From Microbispora siamensis (GTDB taxonomy: Bacteria > Actinomycetota > Actinomycetes > Streptosporangiales > Streptosporangiaceae): 64,000 bases of DNA. Shown piece after piece: positions 53,197 through 62,423 of the stretch. The notes beneath the pieces are model-generated. The model did no database searches and was not told where the DNA came from. It saw only the letters and a program-made list of their open reading frames with translations. The first letter of the stretch is position 1; each line of letters starts with the position of its first letter. The DNA lies in assembly GCF_016863095.1 (NCBI RefSeq), contig NZ_BOOF01000001.1, forward strand, positions 310,001 through 374,000, given 5' to 3'. The position numbers were made by a program, and so were the translations under genes.

Positions 53197-53237
53197 CCTC
53201 GGCCGGAGGACGCGGCCGGGCCGTGCCGGTCAGCCCA
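53192..53237. terminator. Possible bidirectional terminator
   Basis: A 7-bp outer inverted repeat (GCTGACC/GGTCAGC) encloses a CGGCCG-based inner stem, between convergent lipoprotein and epoxide hydrolase genes. It overlaps the stop codons of both. Confidence 0.4.
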
Positions 53238-54366
53238 CCTTGGCGAAGAACGCGCGGATGTCGGCGGCGAGGCGATCCGGCTGGTCCATCGCGATGAAGT
53301 GGTGGCCACCCGGGTTGTCCTCGGGCCAGTGGAGGATCGTGTTGTGGCGTTCGGCGAGCCGGCGGATGCCGGGCGGGCCGCTGTACACGCCGGTCGGCGC
53401 GACCGTCTGGCCCTCCGGCCAGCCGAAGCCGGTGCTCTCGTAGTACGGCCACGCCGACGTCCCGAACGTCCCGGTGAACCAGTACAGGCTCACGTTGGTC
53501 AGGAACAGGTCCCGGTCGATCACCTGCTCCAGCGGTCTGCCCGAGGCGTTGAACTCGTGGAACTTCTGGGTCATCCAGGCCAGCGCCGCGAGCGGTGAGT
53601 CGTGCCACCCGTACGTGAAGGTCTGCGGCGCCGCGCGCAACAGCGCGTGGTGGTCGACGCCGTTCATCCAGTCCTGTTCCATCAGCCGGGCATAGGCCGC
53701 CCGCTCGTCCTCGGTCATCTCCGGGAGATCCTTCTCGGTGGGGAAGCCGAGACCGCTGACGATGTAGACGCCGGCCACGTTGCCGGGCGCGGCCTTGGCC
53801 ACCTCCGGGGCGACGTAGGCCCCGAAGTCCCCGCCCTGCGCGCCGTACCGCTCGTAGCCGAGGCGACGCATCAGCTCCGCCCAGAGCCGCGCCACGCGCG
53901 CCGCGGTCCAGCCGCTGCCGCGCGGCGGCGCGGAGAAGCCGAAGCCGGGCAGGGAGGGCACCACGACGTGGAACGCCCGGGCGGGGTCGCCGCCGTGCGT
54001 ACGGGGGTCGGTGAGGCGGCCGATGAGCTCGGTGAACTCCAGGAACGAGTTCGGCCAGCCGTGCGTGAGGACGAGCGGCAGAGCGCCGGGCTCGGCCGAG
54101 CGTACGTGCAGGAAGTGGATGTCCTGGCCGTCGATCTCGGTCATGAACTGCGGGAACTCGTTCAGCCGCGCCTCGTGCCCGCGCCAGTCGTACTCCTCGC
54201 GCCAGTAGCGGGCGAGCTCCCGGAGGAAGGCGCCGGGAACGCCGCGGCTCCAGCCGCCGCCGGGCAGCTCACGGGGCCACCGGGCGCGGTCCAGCCGGTC
54301 GTTCAGGTCGGCCAGGTCGGCCGAAGCGATCTCGATACGGAATGGGCGGATCTCGGTGTTGCTCAT
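53230..54366 (-). CDS. Epoxide hydrolase (EHN-type alpha/beta hydrolase)
   Basis: A 378-residue alpha/beta hydrolase. The N-terminal EHN domain covers residues about 1-110 (RIEIASADLADLNDRLDRAR, and YDWRGHEARLNEFPQF). The oxyanion-hole motif is LTHGWPNSFLEF and the nucleophile elbow is GAQGGDFGAYVAPE, where the Asp is the attacking residue. The catalytic His lies in PGGHHFIAMDQPD near the C-terminus, with Tyr residues of the cap in YWFTGTFGTSAWPYYEST. It would hydrolyse epoxides to diols, probably for detoxification or catabolism. Divergent from a WYL-type regulator 88 bp away, its likely controller. Confidence 0.92.
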   Translation of the reverse strand: MSNTEIRPFRIEIASADLADLNDRLDRARWPRELPGGGWSRGVPGAFLRELARYWREEYDWRGHEARLNEFPQFMTEIDGQDIHFLHVRSAEPGALPLVLTHGWPNSFLEFTELIGRLTDPRTHGGDPARAFHVVVPSLPGFGFSAPPRGSGWTAARVARLWAELMRRLGYERYGAQGGDFGAYVAPEVAKAAPGNVAGVYIVSGLGFPTEKDLPEMTEDERAAYARLMEQDWMNGVDHHALLRAAPQTFTYGWHDSPLAALAWMTQKFHEFNASGRPLEQVIDRDLFLTNVSLYWFTGTFGTSAWPYYESTGFGWPEGQTVAPTGVYSGPPGIRRLAERHNTILHWPEDNPGGHHFIAMDQPDRLAADIRAFFAKVG

Positions 54367-54414
54367 GTCTCTCCCGTTGCGTCGCGATGACGGGAACGAC
54401 GCTAGGGGCCATGT

Positions 54415-54426
54415 AGGTCATGACCT
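54415..54426. promoter_or_regulatory. Perfect palindrome between epoxide hydrolase and WYL regulator genes
   Basis: AGGTCATGACCT is a perfect 12-bp inverted repeat in the 88-bp gap between divergent genes, where a regulator operator would be expected. It lies 29 bp before the regulator start. Confidence 0.5.
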
Positions 54427-54454
54427 GTCCTAGATGACCGGGCATGCTTGGTCC

Positions 54455-55429
54455 ATGAGTGACATGTCCGCACGGTTGCTCGCTCTGCTGTCGCTGCTGC
54501 AGACGCCCCGCGAGTGGCCGGGGAGCGAGCTGGCCGAGCGTCTTGAGGTCAGTCCCCGGACCATCCGCCGCGACATCGACCGCCTGCGCGAGCTGGGATA
54601 CCCGGTCCAGGCGACGATGGGCGCGGTGGGCGGTTACCGGCTCGCCGCGGGCGCGGCCATGCCCCCGCTGCTGCTCGACGACGAGGAGGCGGTGGCCATC
54701 GCCGTCGGCCTGCGGACGGCCGCCGCGCATCCGGTGGACGGCATCGACGAGGCGTCCGTGCGCGCCTTGGCCAAGCTGGAGCAGGTGCTGCCGTCCCGGC
54801 TGCGGCACCGGGTGGGCGTGCTCGCCGCCGCGACCGTGCCGATGCTCGCCGGAGCCGAGCCGCCCGTGGACCCGCGGACCCTGGTGGTGCTCGCCGGGGC
54901 CGCCGCCAACCGCGAACGCCTCCGCTTCGCCTACCGGTCCGGCGACGGCGCCGAGACCAGGCGCCTGACCGAGCCGTACCGCCTGGTCACCGCCGGACGC
55001 CGGTGGTATCTGCTGGCGTACGACATCGACCGCGACGACTGGCGGGTCTTCCGTGCCGACCGGATCGGCGACCCGCACCCGACCGGCGTACGGGTCCCGG
55101 CCCGCGTGCCGCCGGAACAGGACCCGGCCGCGTTCGTCGCCGCCAAGCTGCACTCGTCCGCGCCCGTCTACGAGGTGGTGGCGACCGTACGCCTTCCGGC
55201 CGGCCAGGTGGCGGGCCGGCTCGGCGCCGCCGCGGGGACCGTCGAACCGATCGACGACCACAGCTGCCGCCTGCGCGGGCCGGCCGACACTCTGGAGTGG
55301 CTCGCGTCGCGCCTGCTCATGCTGGGCTGCGAGTTCGAGGTGCACGAGCCGCCGGAGCTGCGGGCGTACCTGGGTGCGCTGGGCGCCCGCGCCGCTCGCG
55401 CCGCCCAGACCCCGACGATAACCTATTGA
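54455..55429 (+). CDS. YafY/WYL-domain transcriptional regulator
   Basis: A 324-residue regulator. A DeoR-like helix-turn-helix forms the N-terminus (ARLLALLSLLQTPREWPGSE then LAERLEVSPRTIRRDIDRLR). A middle domain (about residues 60-135) is followed by a WYL domain (about 140-225, with RRLTEPYRLVTAGRRWYLLA and DDWRVFRADRIG) and a C-terminal WCX part. WYL domains sense ligands such as nucleic acids or small molecules. The ATG at 54455 (MSDMSARLL) was chosen because it begins the DNA-binding domain; an ATG at 54434 is possible. Probably controls the divergent epoxide hydrolase gene through the palindrome between them. The sulfonate operon starts 62 bp downstream on the same strand. Confidence 0.9.
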   Translation: MSDMSARLLALLSLLQTPREWPGSELAERLEVSPRTIRRDIDRLRELGYPVQATMGAVGGYRLAAGAAMPPLLLDDEEAVAIAVGLRTAAAHPVDGIDEASVRALAKLEQVLPSRLRHRVGVLAAATVPMLAGAEPPVDPRTLVVLAGAAANRERLRFAYRSGDGAETRRLTEPYRLVTAGRRWYLLAYDIDRDDWRVFRADRIGDPHPTGVRVPARVPPEQDPAAFVAAKLHSSAPVYEVVATVRLPAGQVAGRLGAAAGTVEPIDDHSCRLRGPADTLEWLASRLLMLGCEFEVHEPPELRAYLGALGARAARAAQTPTITY

Positions 55430-55491
55430 CTTGGTAGGAAATGTGGGCAACTCTGGTGACGAATCCCCGTCGTCAACTTCGAGGTGTGTCC

Positions 55492-56337
55492 ATGTCCGTC
55501 GTCGAACTACAGGGCGAGTTGGGGGGCGCGGTCCGGGCCGGTCCCCGGCCGCGCCCCCGCTCCGCCACGGCCCGCGGCCCGAGGAGGGGGTGGCACAGGT
55601 GGGTCAGCCCTCTCGTCGTCGTGCTGCTGTGGCAGGTCGCCAGCGCGTCCGGGCTGCTGCCGGCCCGGCTGCTCGCCGCCCCCTCGCAGATCGCCGCGAC
55701 CGCGCTCGACCTGGTGCGCTCGGGGACGCTGCCCACGGCGATCGCGGTGTCCCTCGAACGGGTGCTCCTCGGCTTCGCCGCCGGAGCGGTCGCCGGCGTC
55801 GGCCTCGCGCTGGTCGCCGGGCTGAGCCGGACCGGTGAGAACGCCGTCGACCCGATCATGCAGATGCTCCGGGCGCTGCCGTTCTTCGGGCTGATCCCGC
55901 TGTTCATCCTCTGGTTCGGGATCGGGGAGACGCCCAAGGTGCTGCTGGTGGCGCTCGCCGTCTCCTTCCCGCTCTACCTCAACACGTTCGCGGGCATCCG
56001 GGGCGTGGACGGCAAGCTCGCCGAGGTCGCCCGGACGCTCCGGCTCGGCCGGGCCGCGCTCGTACGGCACATCGTGCTGCCCGGCGCGCTCCCCCAGACG
56101 CTCGTCGGGCTGCGGCAGAGCCTCGGCGTGGCCTGGCTGGCGCTGATCGTGGCCGAGCAGGTCAACGCCGACGCCGGCCTCGGCTACATGATCAACGACG
56201 CGCGCGAGTTCCTGCGCACCGACGTGATCGTGGTCGGCCTGCTCGTCTACAGCGCGCTCGGCCTGCTCACCGACGCCCTGGTCCGGCTCCTGGAAAGGAG
56301 GGCGCTGACATGGCGGCGCGAGTTCCTGTCCCGGTGA
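55492..56337 (+). CDS. ssuC: Sulfonate/nitrate/taurine-type ABC transporter permease
   Basis: A 281-residue membrane permease with about six hydrophobic helices. Its inner-membrane component signature is VARTLRLGRAALVRHIVLPG followed by ALPQTLVGLRQSLGVAWLAL, near residue 185. The N-terminal 35 residues are polar and basic. With the ATPase, binding protein and monooxygenase genes downstream it forms an alkanesulfonate uptake system. The ATG at 55492 lies after GAGGTG. The gap before it contains ATTGACTTGGTAGGAAAT (from about 55424), a candidate regulatory sequence. It ends inside the ssuB ribosome binding site region, overlapping ssuB by 28 bp. Confidence 0.9.
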   Translation: MSVVELQGELGGAVRAGPRPRPRSATARGPRRGWHRWVSPLVVVLLWQVASASGLLPARLLAAPSQIAATALDLVRSGTLPTAIAVSLERVLLGFAAGAVAGVGLALVAGLSRTGENAVDPIMQMLRALPFFGLIPLFILWFGIGETPKVLLVALAVSFPLYLNTFAGIRGVDGKLAEVARTLRLGRAALVRHIVLPGALPQTLVGLRQSLGVAWLALIVAEQVNADAGLGYMINDAREFLRTDVIVVGLLVYSALGLLTDALVRLLERRALTWRREFLSR

Positions 56338-57113
56338 GTGGCACGGTGAGTGGCACGGTGAATGTCCCGGCGAGCGCGCAGGCCCCGGACGCCGTACGGC
56401 CGGCGGCCACAGCACAGGCCACCGTACGCGGGCTCACCCGGCGCTTCGGCGACCGCACCGTGCTCGACGGCCTCGACCTGACGATCGGGCGCGGCGAGTT
56501 CGTCGCGCTCCTCGGCCGCAGCGGCTCGGGCAAGTCCACGCTGCTGCGCGCGCTCGCGGGCCTGGACGAGGAGGTCGAGGGCGGCCTGGAGGTGGACGGC
56601 TCGGTGGCCGTGGCCTTCCAGGAGCCCCGGCTGGTGCCGTGGAAGCGGGTGCGCGACAACCTCACGCTCGGCCTGACCGCGCCTGACCCGGTCAGCAGGG
56701 CGGAGGCGGCGCTTGCCGAGGTCGGCCTGGCCGACCGGGCGGGGGCGTGGCCGCTGACGCTGTCCGGCGGCGAGGCGCAGCGGGCGAGCCTGGCCCGCGC
56801 GCTCGTCCGCGAGCCGGGTCTGCTGCTGCTCGACGAGCCGTTCAGCGCGCTCGACGCGCTGACCCGGATCACCGTGCACCGCCTGGTGCTCGACCTGTGG
56901 GCGGCGCACGGCCCGGCCGTGCTGCTGGTGACCCACGACGTGGACGAGGCGCTGCTGCTGGCCGACCGGATCCTGGTGCTCGACGGCGGGCGCGTCGCGC
57001 ACGAGTGGACCGTCGCCGCGCCGCGTCCCCGGCACCGCGACCACCCCGACCTGCTCACCCTGCGCGCGGCCCTGCTGTCCGCCCTGGGCGTCACCCCGGA
57101 AGGACCCGCATGA
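56310..57113 (+). CDS. ssuB: Sulfonate ABC transporter ATP-binding protein
   Basis: A 267-residue ABC ATPase. Walker A is LLGRSGSGKSTLLRALAG, the Q-loop is AVAFQEPRLVPWKRV, the signature is LTLSGGEAQRASLARAL, Walker B is LLLLDEPFSALDALTR and the switch is LVTHDVDEALLLADR. The QEPRL and VPWKRV region matches the nitrate/sulfonate/taurine group. The first ~35 residues are a Val/Ser/Thr/Pro-rich leader coded partly by a GTGAGTGGCACG tandem repeat, outside the domain. The ATG at 56310 follows AAAGGAGGG, inside ssuC. Its stop overlaps ssuA by 4 bp. Confidence 0.93.
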   Translation: MAARVPVPVSGTVSGTVNVPASAQAPDAVRPAATAQATVRGLTRRFGDRTVLDGLDLTIGRGEFVALLGRSGSGKSTLLRALAGLDEEVEGGLEVDGSVAVAFQEPRLVPWKRVRDNLTLGLTAPDPVSRAEAALAEVGLADRAGAWPLTLSGGEAQRASLARALVREPGLLLLDEPFSALDALTRITVHRLVLDLWAAHGPAVLLVTHDVDEALLLADRILVLDGGRVAHEWTVAAPRPRHRDHPDLLTLRAALLSALGVTPEGPA

Positions 57114-58102
57114 CCAGGAGACTGCTCGCCGCGCTGCTGATCACTCTGGCGTCCGCCACGGCATGCGCCTCCACGGGACAGAGCGCGTCCGGCGGGAAGG
57201 ACGGACAGGCCGCGGGCCGCGTCACCCTGCGGGTCGGCGACCAGAAGGCGGGATCGCAGGCGCTGCTCAAGGCCGCCGGGCTGCTCGACGGCACCTCCTA
57301 CGCGGTCACGTGGTCGCAGTTCACCTCCGGGCCGCCGCTGCTGGAGGCGGTCAACGCGGGCGCGGTCGACATCGGCGGCGTGGGCAACACCCCGCCCGTC
57401 TTCGCCGCCGCCTCCGGCTCCAAGATCAAGATCGTGGCCGCGTACCGGCAGAGCGCCAAGGGGTCGGCGATCCTCGTCCCCGACGGGTCCGCGATCACCT
57501 CGCCGGCCCAGCTCAAGGGCAAGAAGATCGCGGTGGCGAAGGGCAGCTCGGCCCACTACCACCTGCTGGCGGTCCTGAAGAAGGAGGGCCTGTCCTTCAA
57601 GGACATCCAGCCGCAGTATCTCCAGCCCGCCGACGCCCTGGCGGCGTTCTCGTCCGGCACCGTCGACGCCTGGGCCATCTGGGACCCCTTCAGCTCGCAG
57701 GCCGAGATCCAGCACAAGGCGCGGCTGCTGGTCGACGGCGCGGGCATCGTCAACGGCCTCGGCTTCCAGGTCGCCGCTCCCGCCGCGCTCGACGACGCGG
57801 GCAAGCGGGCCGCGATCGGCGACTTCCTCACCCGGCTGGCCAAGGCGCGGGTCTGGGCCGCGGCCCACCTGGACGAGTGGGCGAAGGTGTGGGCGCGGGA
57901 GACCGGCCTGCCGGTCGAGGTCGCGGACGCGGCCGTGGCCAACGCCGTGGCGACCCCGGTCGTGATCGACGACTCGGTCGTCTCCTCCGAGCAGGAGATC
58001 GCCGACGCGTTCTCCGCCGAGGGCCTCGTGCCGGGCACCGTCACGTTCTCGCAGTTCGTGGACGACCGCTTCAACGACGTCGTCAGGAAGGCGCAGCAAT
58101 GA
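57110..58102 (+). CDS. ssuA: Sulfonate ABC transporter substrate-binding lipoprotein
   Basis: A 330-residue periplasmic-binding-protein-type solute receptor with a signal peptide (TRRLLAALLITLASATAC; the Cys near residue 20 probably carries lipid, though the -3 residue is Ala, not the usual Leu/Val). The mature part has the SsuA/THI5-like fold: RVTLRVGDQKAGSQALLKAA, then AGAVDIGGVGNTPPVFAAAS and LKGKKIAVAKGSSAHYHLLA, and AIWDPFSSQAEI. It would capture sulfonates outside the membrane. ATGA overlap with ssuB and with ssuD. Confidence 0.92.
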   Translation: MTRRLLAALLITLASATACASTGQSASGGKDGQAAGRVTLRVGDQKAGSQALLKAAGLLDGTSYAVTWSQFTSGPPLLEAVNAGAVDIGGVGNTPPVFAAASGSKIKIVAAYRQSAKGSAILVPDGSAITSPAQLKGKKIAVAKGSSAHYHLLAVLKKEGLSFKDIQPQYLQPADALAAFSSGTVDAWAIWDPFSSQAEIQHKARLLVDGAGIVNGLGFQVAAPAALDDAGKRAAIGDFLTRLAKARVWAAAHLDEWAKVWARETGLPVEVADAAVANAVATPVVIDDSVVSSEQEIADAFSAEGLVPGTVTFSQFVDDRFNDVVRKAQQ

Positions 58103-59268
58103 AGTTCCACTGGTTCCTGCCCACCTCGGGCGACGGCAGGGCGATCACCGGCGGCGGGCACGGTCTGCGCCGCGTGCACGGGCAGTCGCAGGCCACCGCG
58201 TTCCGGCCGCCCACGATCGACTACCTCGCCCAGGTGGCCCGCGCGGCCGAGCAGGCCGGGTTCGAGGCCGTTCTCACCCCCACGGGCACCTACTGCGAGG
58301 ACGCCTGGCTGGTCACCGCCGCGCTGACACAGGTGACGACCCGGCTGAAGTTCCTGGTCGCGTTCCGGCCCGGGGCGCTGTCCCCCACGCTCGCGGCGCA
58401 GATGGCCGCCACCTACCAGCGGATCTCCGGCGGCCGGCTGCTGCTGAACGTGGTGACCGGCGGGGAGGCGGCCGAGCAGCGGCGCTTCGGCGACCACCTG
58501 GGCAAGGACGAGCGGTACGCGCGGACCGCCGAGTTCCTGTCGATCGTGCGCGGCGCCTGGGACGGCCCGTTCGACTTCACCGGCGACTACTACGACGTCG
58601 AGGGGGCGACGGTCGCCGAGCGGCCCGACCCCGTGCCCGAACTGTACTTCGGCGGCTCCTCGGCCGCCGCGGGCCCGGTGGCGGCCCGGCACGTGGACGT
58701 CTACCTCACCTGGGGCGAGCCGCCGTCCCAGGTCGCGGCCAAGCTCGACTGGATACGCGAACTGGCCGCCGCAGAGGGCCGCACGCTGCGCTTCGGCGTA
58801 CGACTGCACGTGATCACGAGGGACACCTCCAAGGAGGCGTGGGCGGAGGCCGGGCGGCTGCTCGACCGGATCTCCCCCGAGGACATCGCGTCGGCACGGG
58901 CCGTCCTGTCCCGCAGCGAGTCGGTCGGGCAGCAGCGGATGCTCGCGCTCCACGAAGGCTTCCACGGGGGCTCCCGCGGCGGCTCCCGCAGGGGTTCCCG
59001 CGGCGGCAGGGTCAGGGACCTGGAGATCCACCCCGGTCTGTGGGCGGGGATCGGCCTGGTGCGCGGCGGCGCCGGCACCGCGCTCGTCGGCAGCCACGCG
59101 GAGGTCGCCGACCTCGTCGAGGAGTACGCCGCGCTCGGCGTGGAGGAGTTCGTCCTGTCGGGCTACCCGCACCTGGAGGAGGCCTTCTGGTTCGGCGAGG
59201 GCGTGCTCCCCGAACTGCGCCGGCGCGGCCTGCTCGGCGCGGCGGCGCCCGTACGGCTGACCGCCTGA
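58099..59268 (+). CDS. ssuD: FMNH2-dependent alkanesulfonate monooxygenase with a Gly/Ser/Arg insertion
   Basis: A 389-residue luciferase-type TIM barrel that releases sulfite from alkanesulfonates using reduced flavin. MKFHWFLPTSGDGRAITGGG, RAAEQAGFEAVLTPTGTYCED and LLLNVVTGGEAAEQRRFGDH are SsuD signatures. Near residue 286 the family loop LHEG is extended by about 16 residues of Gly-Ser-Arg repeats (GGSRGGSRRGSRGG) before the conserved IHPGLWAGIGLVRGGAGTAL. This is the mobile loop that closes over the active site in the E. coli enzyme. The barrel is otherwise intact. No flavin reductase gene lies next to it. It ends at a terminator hairpin. Confidence 0.9.
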   Translation: MKFHWFLPTSGDGRAITGGGHGLRRVHGQSQATAFRPPTIDYLAQVARAAEQAGFEAVLTPTGTYCEDAWLVTAALTQVTTRLKFLVAFRPGALSPTLAAQMAATYQRISGGRLLLNVVTGGEAAEQRRFGDHLGKDERYARTAEFLSIVRGAWDGPFDFTGDYYDVEGATVAERPDPVPELYFGGSSAAAGPVAARHVDVYLTWGEPPSQVAAKLDWIRELAAAEGRTLRFGVRLHVITRDTSKEAWAEAGRLLDRISPEDIASARAVLSRSESVGQQRMLALHEGFHGGSRGGSRRGSRGGRVRDLEIHPGLWAGIGLVRGGAGTALVGSHAEVADLVEEYAALGVEEFVLSGYPHLEEAFWFGEGVLPELRRRGLLGAAAPVRLTA

Positions 59269-59278
59269 CGGCCCGCCG

Positions 59279-59308
59279 GGGCCCCCGCCGTCACAGGCGG
59301 TCGGGGGC
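59279..59308. terminator. Bidirectional terminator hairpin overlapping the PH-domain gene stop
   Basis: GGCCCCCG and CGGGGGCC arms with an inner CCG/CGG stem form a hairpin just after ssuD and across the stop codon of the convergent PH-domain gene. Confidence 0.65.
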
Positions 59309-59740
59309 CTCGCCGCGTTCGCGGATGAGGGCGGTGAGCTGGGCCACCGCCCGGCGCGAACGTTCCCGCTCGGTGCTCTGGATGCCCATCGCGCCCAGGC
59401 TGACCCCGTTGGCGAGGTCCAGCTTGGGCCAGGGGTCGCCCTCCACCATGGTGACGTCCAGCACCTCGGCCCATTCGAAATGGTGCACCCGCAGCGGGTT
59501 CACCACCGTGATCCCCTTCTCGTCCGCCCGCACCCGCAGGCGGCCGAGCAGGTGCAGCACGCACGCCACCGCCACGCCGAAGGCGACCATGCCCACCCGG
59601 TCGGGGAGCTTGAACTGCTCCGGCAGGCCGACGGCCAGCAGGATCGAGCCGATCACCATCACCGCCCCCATGCCGTACGCGATGATCGTCGTGACCCGGG
59701 GCCGCCAGGTGACGGGCAGCGGCGGCGCGTTCTCAGGCAT
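59291..59740 (-). CDS. PH-domain-containing membrane protein
   Basis: A 149-residue protein with two hydrophobic helices (about residues 17-58, IAYGMGAVMVIGSILLAVGL and GMVAFGVAVACVLHLLGRL) followed by a bacterial PH-like domain. Signatures are VRADEKGITVVNPLRVHHFE and WAEVLDVTMVEGDPWPKL. Such proteins are frequent in actinomycetes and often lie next to the riboflavin operon; their role is unknown. The ATG at 59740 follows GGGGGG. It lies downstream of ribH on the same strand and may be on the rib transcript. Confidence 0.85.
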   Translation of the reverse strand: MPENAPPLPVTWRPRVTTIIAYGMGAVMVIGSILLAVGLPEQFKLPDRVGMVAFGVAVACVLHLLGRLRVRADEKGITVVNPLRVHHFEWAEVLDVTMVEGDPWPKLDLANGVSLGAMGIQSTERERSRRAVAQLTALIRERGEAPDRL

Positions 59741-59883
59741 GACGCCCCCCACGAGCCGCGGCGCGGCGGCGTACGGCGTGCCCGGCCTGCAGGGCCGCGG
59801 GCGGATACTGCGTGATCACCAATCAAGTCTTCCCGGCTCGGCGCTGCGAATGCGAGGACTGCGGCTACGAGGTTCGGGCGAGG

Positions 59884-60430
<547 letters not shown>

Positions 60431-60434
<4 letters not shown>

Positions 60435-61690
60435 GAAGCCTCCTTGCCGAAGTGTTCGCCGTGGATGTCGCGGGGGACGCCGCCCGAGATCTCGTGGCCG
60501 AGCCGGTCGCGCTTGGCGGTCAGATACCTCTCGTTGTACGGGTTCATCGCCACCGGCATGGCCTCGCGGCCCAGGACCTTGATGCCGTACCCGTCCATGC
60601 CGCGCACCTTGGCCGGGTTGTTGGTCAGCAGCCGCACCGACTTCACGCCGAGGTCGGCGAGCATCTGCCCGGCGTTGGAGAACTCCCTGGCGTCCACCGG
60701 CAGCCCCAGCTCCAGGTTGGCGTCGACGGTGTCGCTGCCGTTGTCCTGCAGGCTGTAGGCCCGCAGCTTGGCCAGCAGGCCGATCCCCCGCCCCTCGTGG
60801 CCACGCAGGTACACGATCACGCCGCGCCCGTTCTCGGCGATCATGCGCATGGCGGTGTCGAGCTGCACGCCGCAGTCGCAGCGCAGCGAGCCGAGCACGT
60901 CGCCGGTGAGGCATTCCGAGTGCGCCCGGACGAGCACGTTCTCGCCGTCCTCGATGTCGCCGTACACCAGCGCGAGGTGCTCGCCGCCGTCGAGCGCGCT
61001 GGCGTAGCCGTACGCGCGCCAGACGCCGTACCGGTTGGGGATGCGCGTCTCGGCGACCCGGGTGACCATCCGCTCGGACCTGCGGCGGTGCTCGATGAGC
61101 TGCTCGATCGACACCAGCGCGAGGTCGTGCTCGTCGGCGAACTCCCGCAGGCGGGGCAGGCGGGCCATCGTGCCGTCGTCGTTGACGATCTCGGCGAGCG
61201 CCCCGGCCGGGGTCAGCCCGGCGAGCCTGGCGAGGTCCACGGACGCCTCGGTGTGCCCCGGCCGCGCCAGCACGCCGCCCTCCCGATAGCGCAGCGGGAA
61301 GATGTGCCCCGGCCGGACCAGCTCGTACGGCTCGGTGGCCGAGTCGCACAGCGTCCTGATCGTCTTGGCCCGGTCGGCGGCGGAGATGCCCGTCGTCACC
61401 CCGTCCCTGGCGTCCACGCTGATCGTGTAGGCGGTGCGCAGGCGCTCGCGGTTGTCCTGCACCATCAGCGGCAGGCCCAGCCGGTCGAGCGTGGCGCCCT
61501 CCATGCCGACGCAGATGACGCCGCTCGTGTAGCGGATCATGAAGGCGACCAGCTCGGGCGTGGCCTTCGACGCCGCGAAGATGAGGTCGCCCTCGTTCTC
61601 CCGGTTCTCGTTGTCCACCACCACGACGGGCCTGCCGTCCCTGATGTCGTTGACGGCCCGCTCGATCGGGTCCAGCCTGATCTCACTCAT
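60431..61690 (-). CDS. ribBA: Bifunctional DHBP synthase / GTP cyclohydrolase II
   Basis: A 419-residue fusion. Residues about 1-200 are 3,4-dihydroxy-2-butanone-4-phosphate synthase ([47 protein letters not shown]). Residues about 205-415 are GTP cyclohydrolase II, with the zinc ligands in [18 protein letters not shown] and the catalytic region in [20 protein letters not shown]. The two halves supply both precursors of lumazine. The ATG at 61690 overlaps the ribM stop (ATGA). The open frame extends far upstream antisense to nothing conserved and is ignored. Confidence 0.97.
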
Positions 61691-62319
61691 GCGATCACCG
61701 CCCGCAACTCGCGCGACTGCCGCAGCCAGCCGCGGAACCCGATCATCACCATCACGAAGAACAATCCGTACACGAGGCCGGAGACCACCAGCCCGGAGCT
61801 GAACGCCAGCGGCACCCCGACGAGGTCCACGGCGATCCAGATGATCCAGAAGTCGACCAGCGCCTTGCCCTGCGCCCAGGTCGCCACCGCGCTGCCGACG
61901 AAGATGTAGGCGTCCGGCCACGGCGCCCAGGAGATGTTCCAGCCACGGGAGTTGAGGAAGGTGAACAGCAGCGCGACCGCGACCGTCCCGGCGACCATGA
62001 CGCCCACGAGCGCCGTGCGCTCCCCGGCGCGCGCCGAGCGGATCGGCAGCTCCGCGCCGCCGCGCGTGCCACGCGACCACTTCACCCAGCCGTAGACCGC
62101 CAGGATTCCGAACAGCGCCTGCTTGAGCGCGTTGCCGGTGATGTGCGCGCTGACCGACGCCACGAACAGCAGCACGGAACCGACGAGCTGCACCGGCCAG
62201 GTCCAGATCGTTCTCCTGATCGCGAGCCAGACCGTGCCGAGCGCGCACACGTTGCCCACCAGGTCGGTCCACAGCACGTGCTGCCCGAAGACGTCGAACC
62301 CGGCCTCCGTCCAGCTCAT
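61687..62319 (-). CDS. ribM: RibM/PnuX-type riboflavin transporter (PnuC family)
   Basis: A 210-residue membrane protein of the PnuC family with about six to seven hydrophobic helices. PnuC-type segments include [37 protein letters not shown] and [20 protein letters not shown]. Classical PnuC imports nicotinamide riboside. PnuC relatives encoded inside actinobacterial riboflavin operons (RibM, PnuX) are established riboflavin transporters, and the order ribE-ribM-ribBA-ribH seen here is the one described for RibM. Location therefore favours riboflavin. The ATG at 62319 follows GAGGAGG in the repeated spacer module. Confidence 0.88.
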   Translation of the reverse strand: MSWTEAGFDVFGQHVLWTDLVGNVCALGTVWLAIRRTIWTWPVQLVGSVLLFVASVSAHITGNALKQALFGILAVYGWVKWSRGTRGGAELPIRSARAGERTALVGVMVAGTVAVALLFTFLNSRGWNISWAPWPDAYIFVGSAVATWAQGKALVDFWIIWIAVDLVGVPLAFSSGLVVSGLVYGLFFVMVMIGFRGWLRQSRELRAVIA

Positions 62320-62423
62320 GCCACCTCCTCGCCTTCGGCTCGGAGTTCGGTCGTGCCGGAGGCGCGCGATTCAGCACCTCGCCAGGCACTGTGCCTATTG
62401 ATTCGCTCGCTACGCTCGCTCAT
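62319..62423 (-). repeat. Duplicated intergenic module, copy B (ribE-ribM spacer)
   Basis: Begins ATGAGCGAGCGTAGCGAGCG across the ribE stop and ends with CTCCGAGCCG and GGCGAGGAGG before the ribM ATG, matching copy A at 60351-60434 at both ends. The middle differs and is about 20 bases longer. Confidence 0.7.

Noticed and set aside
62319-62423. A second [12 protein letters not shown] small gene in the ribE-ribM spacer
   Set aside because: The frame starting there does not close within the spacer but runs on through ribM out of frame, so it is not a discrete small gene; only the DNA repeat is supported.
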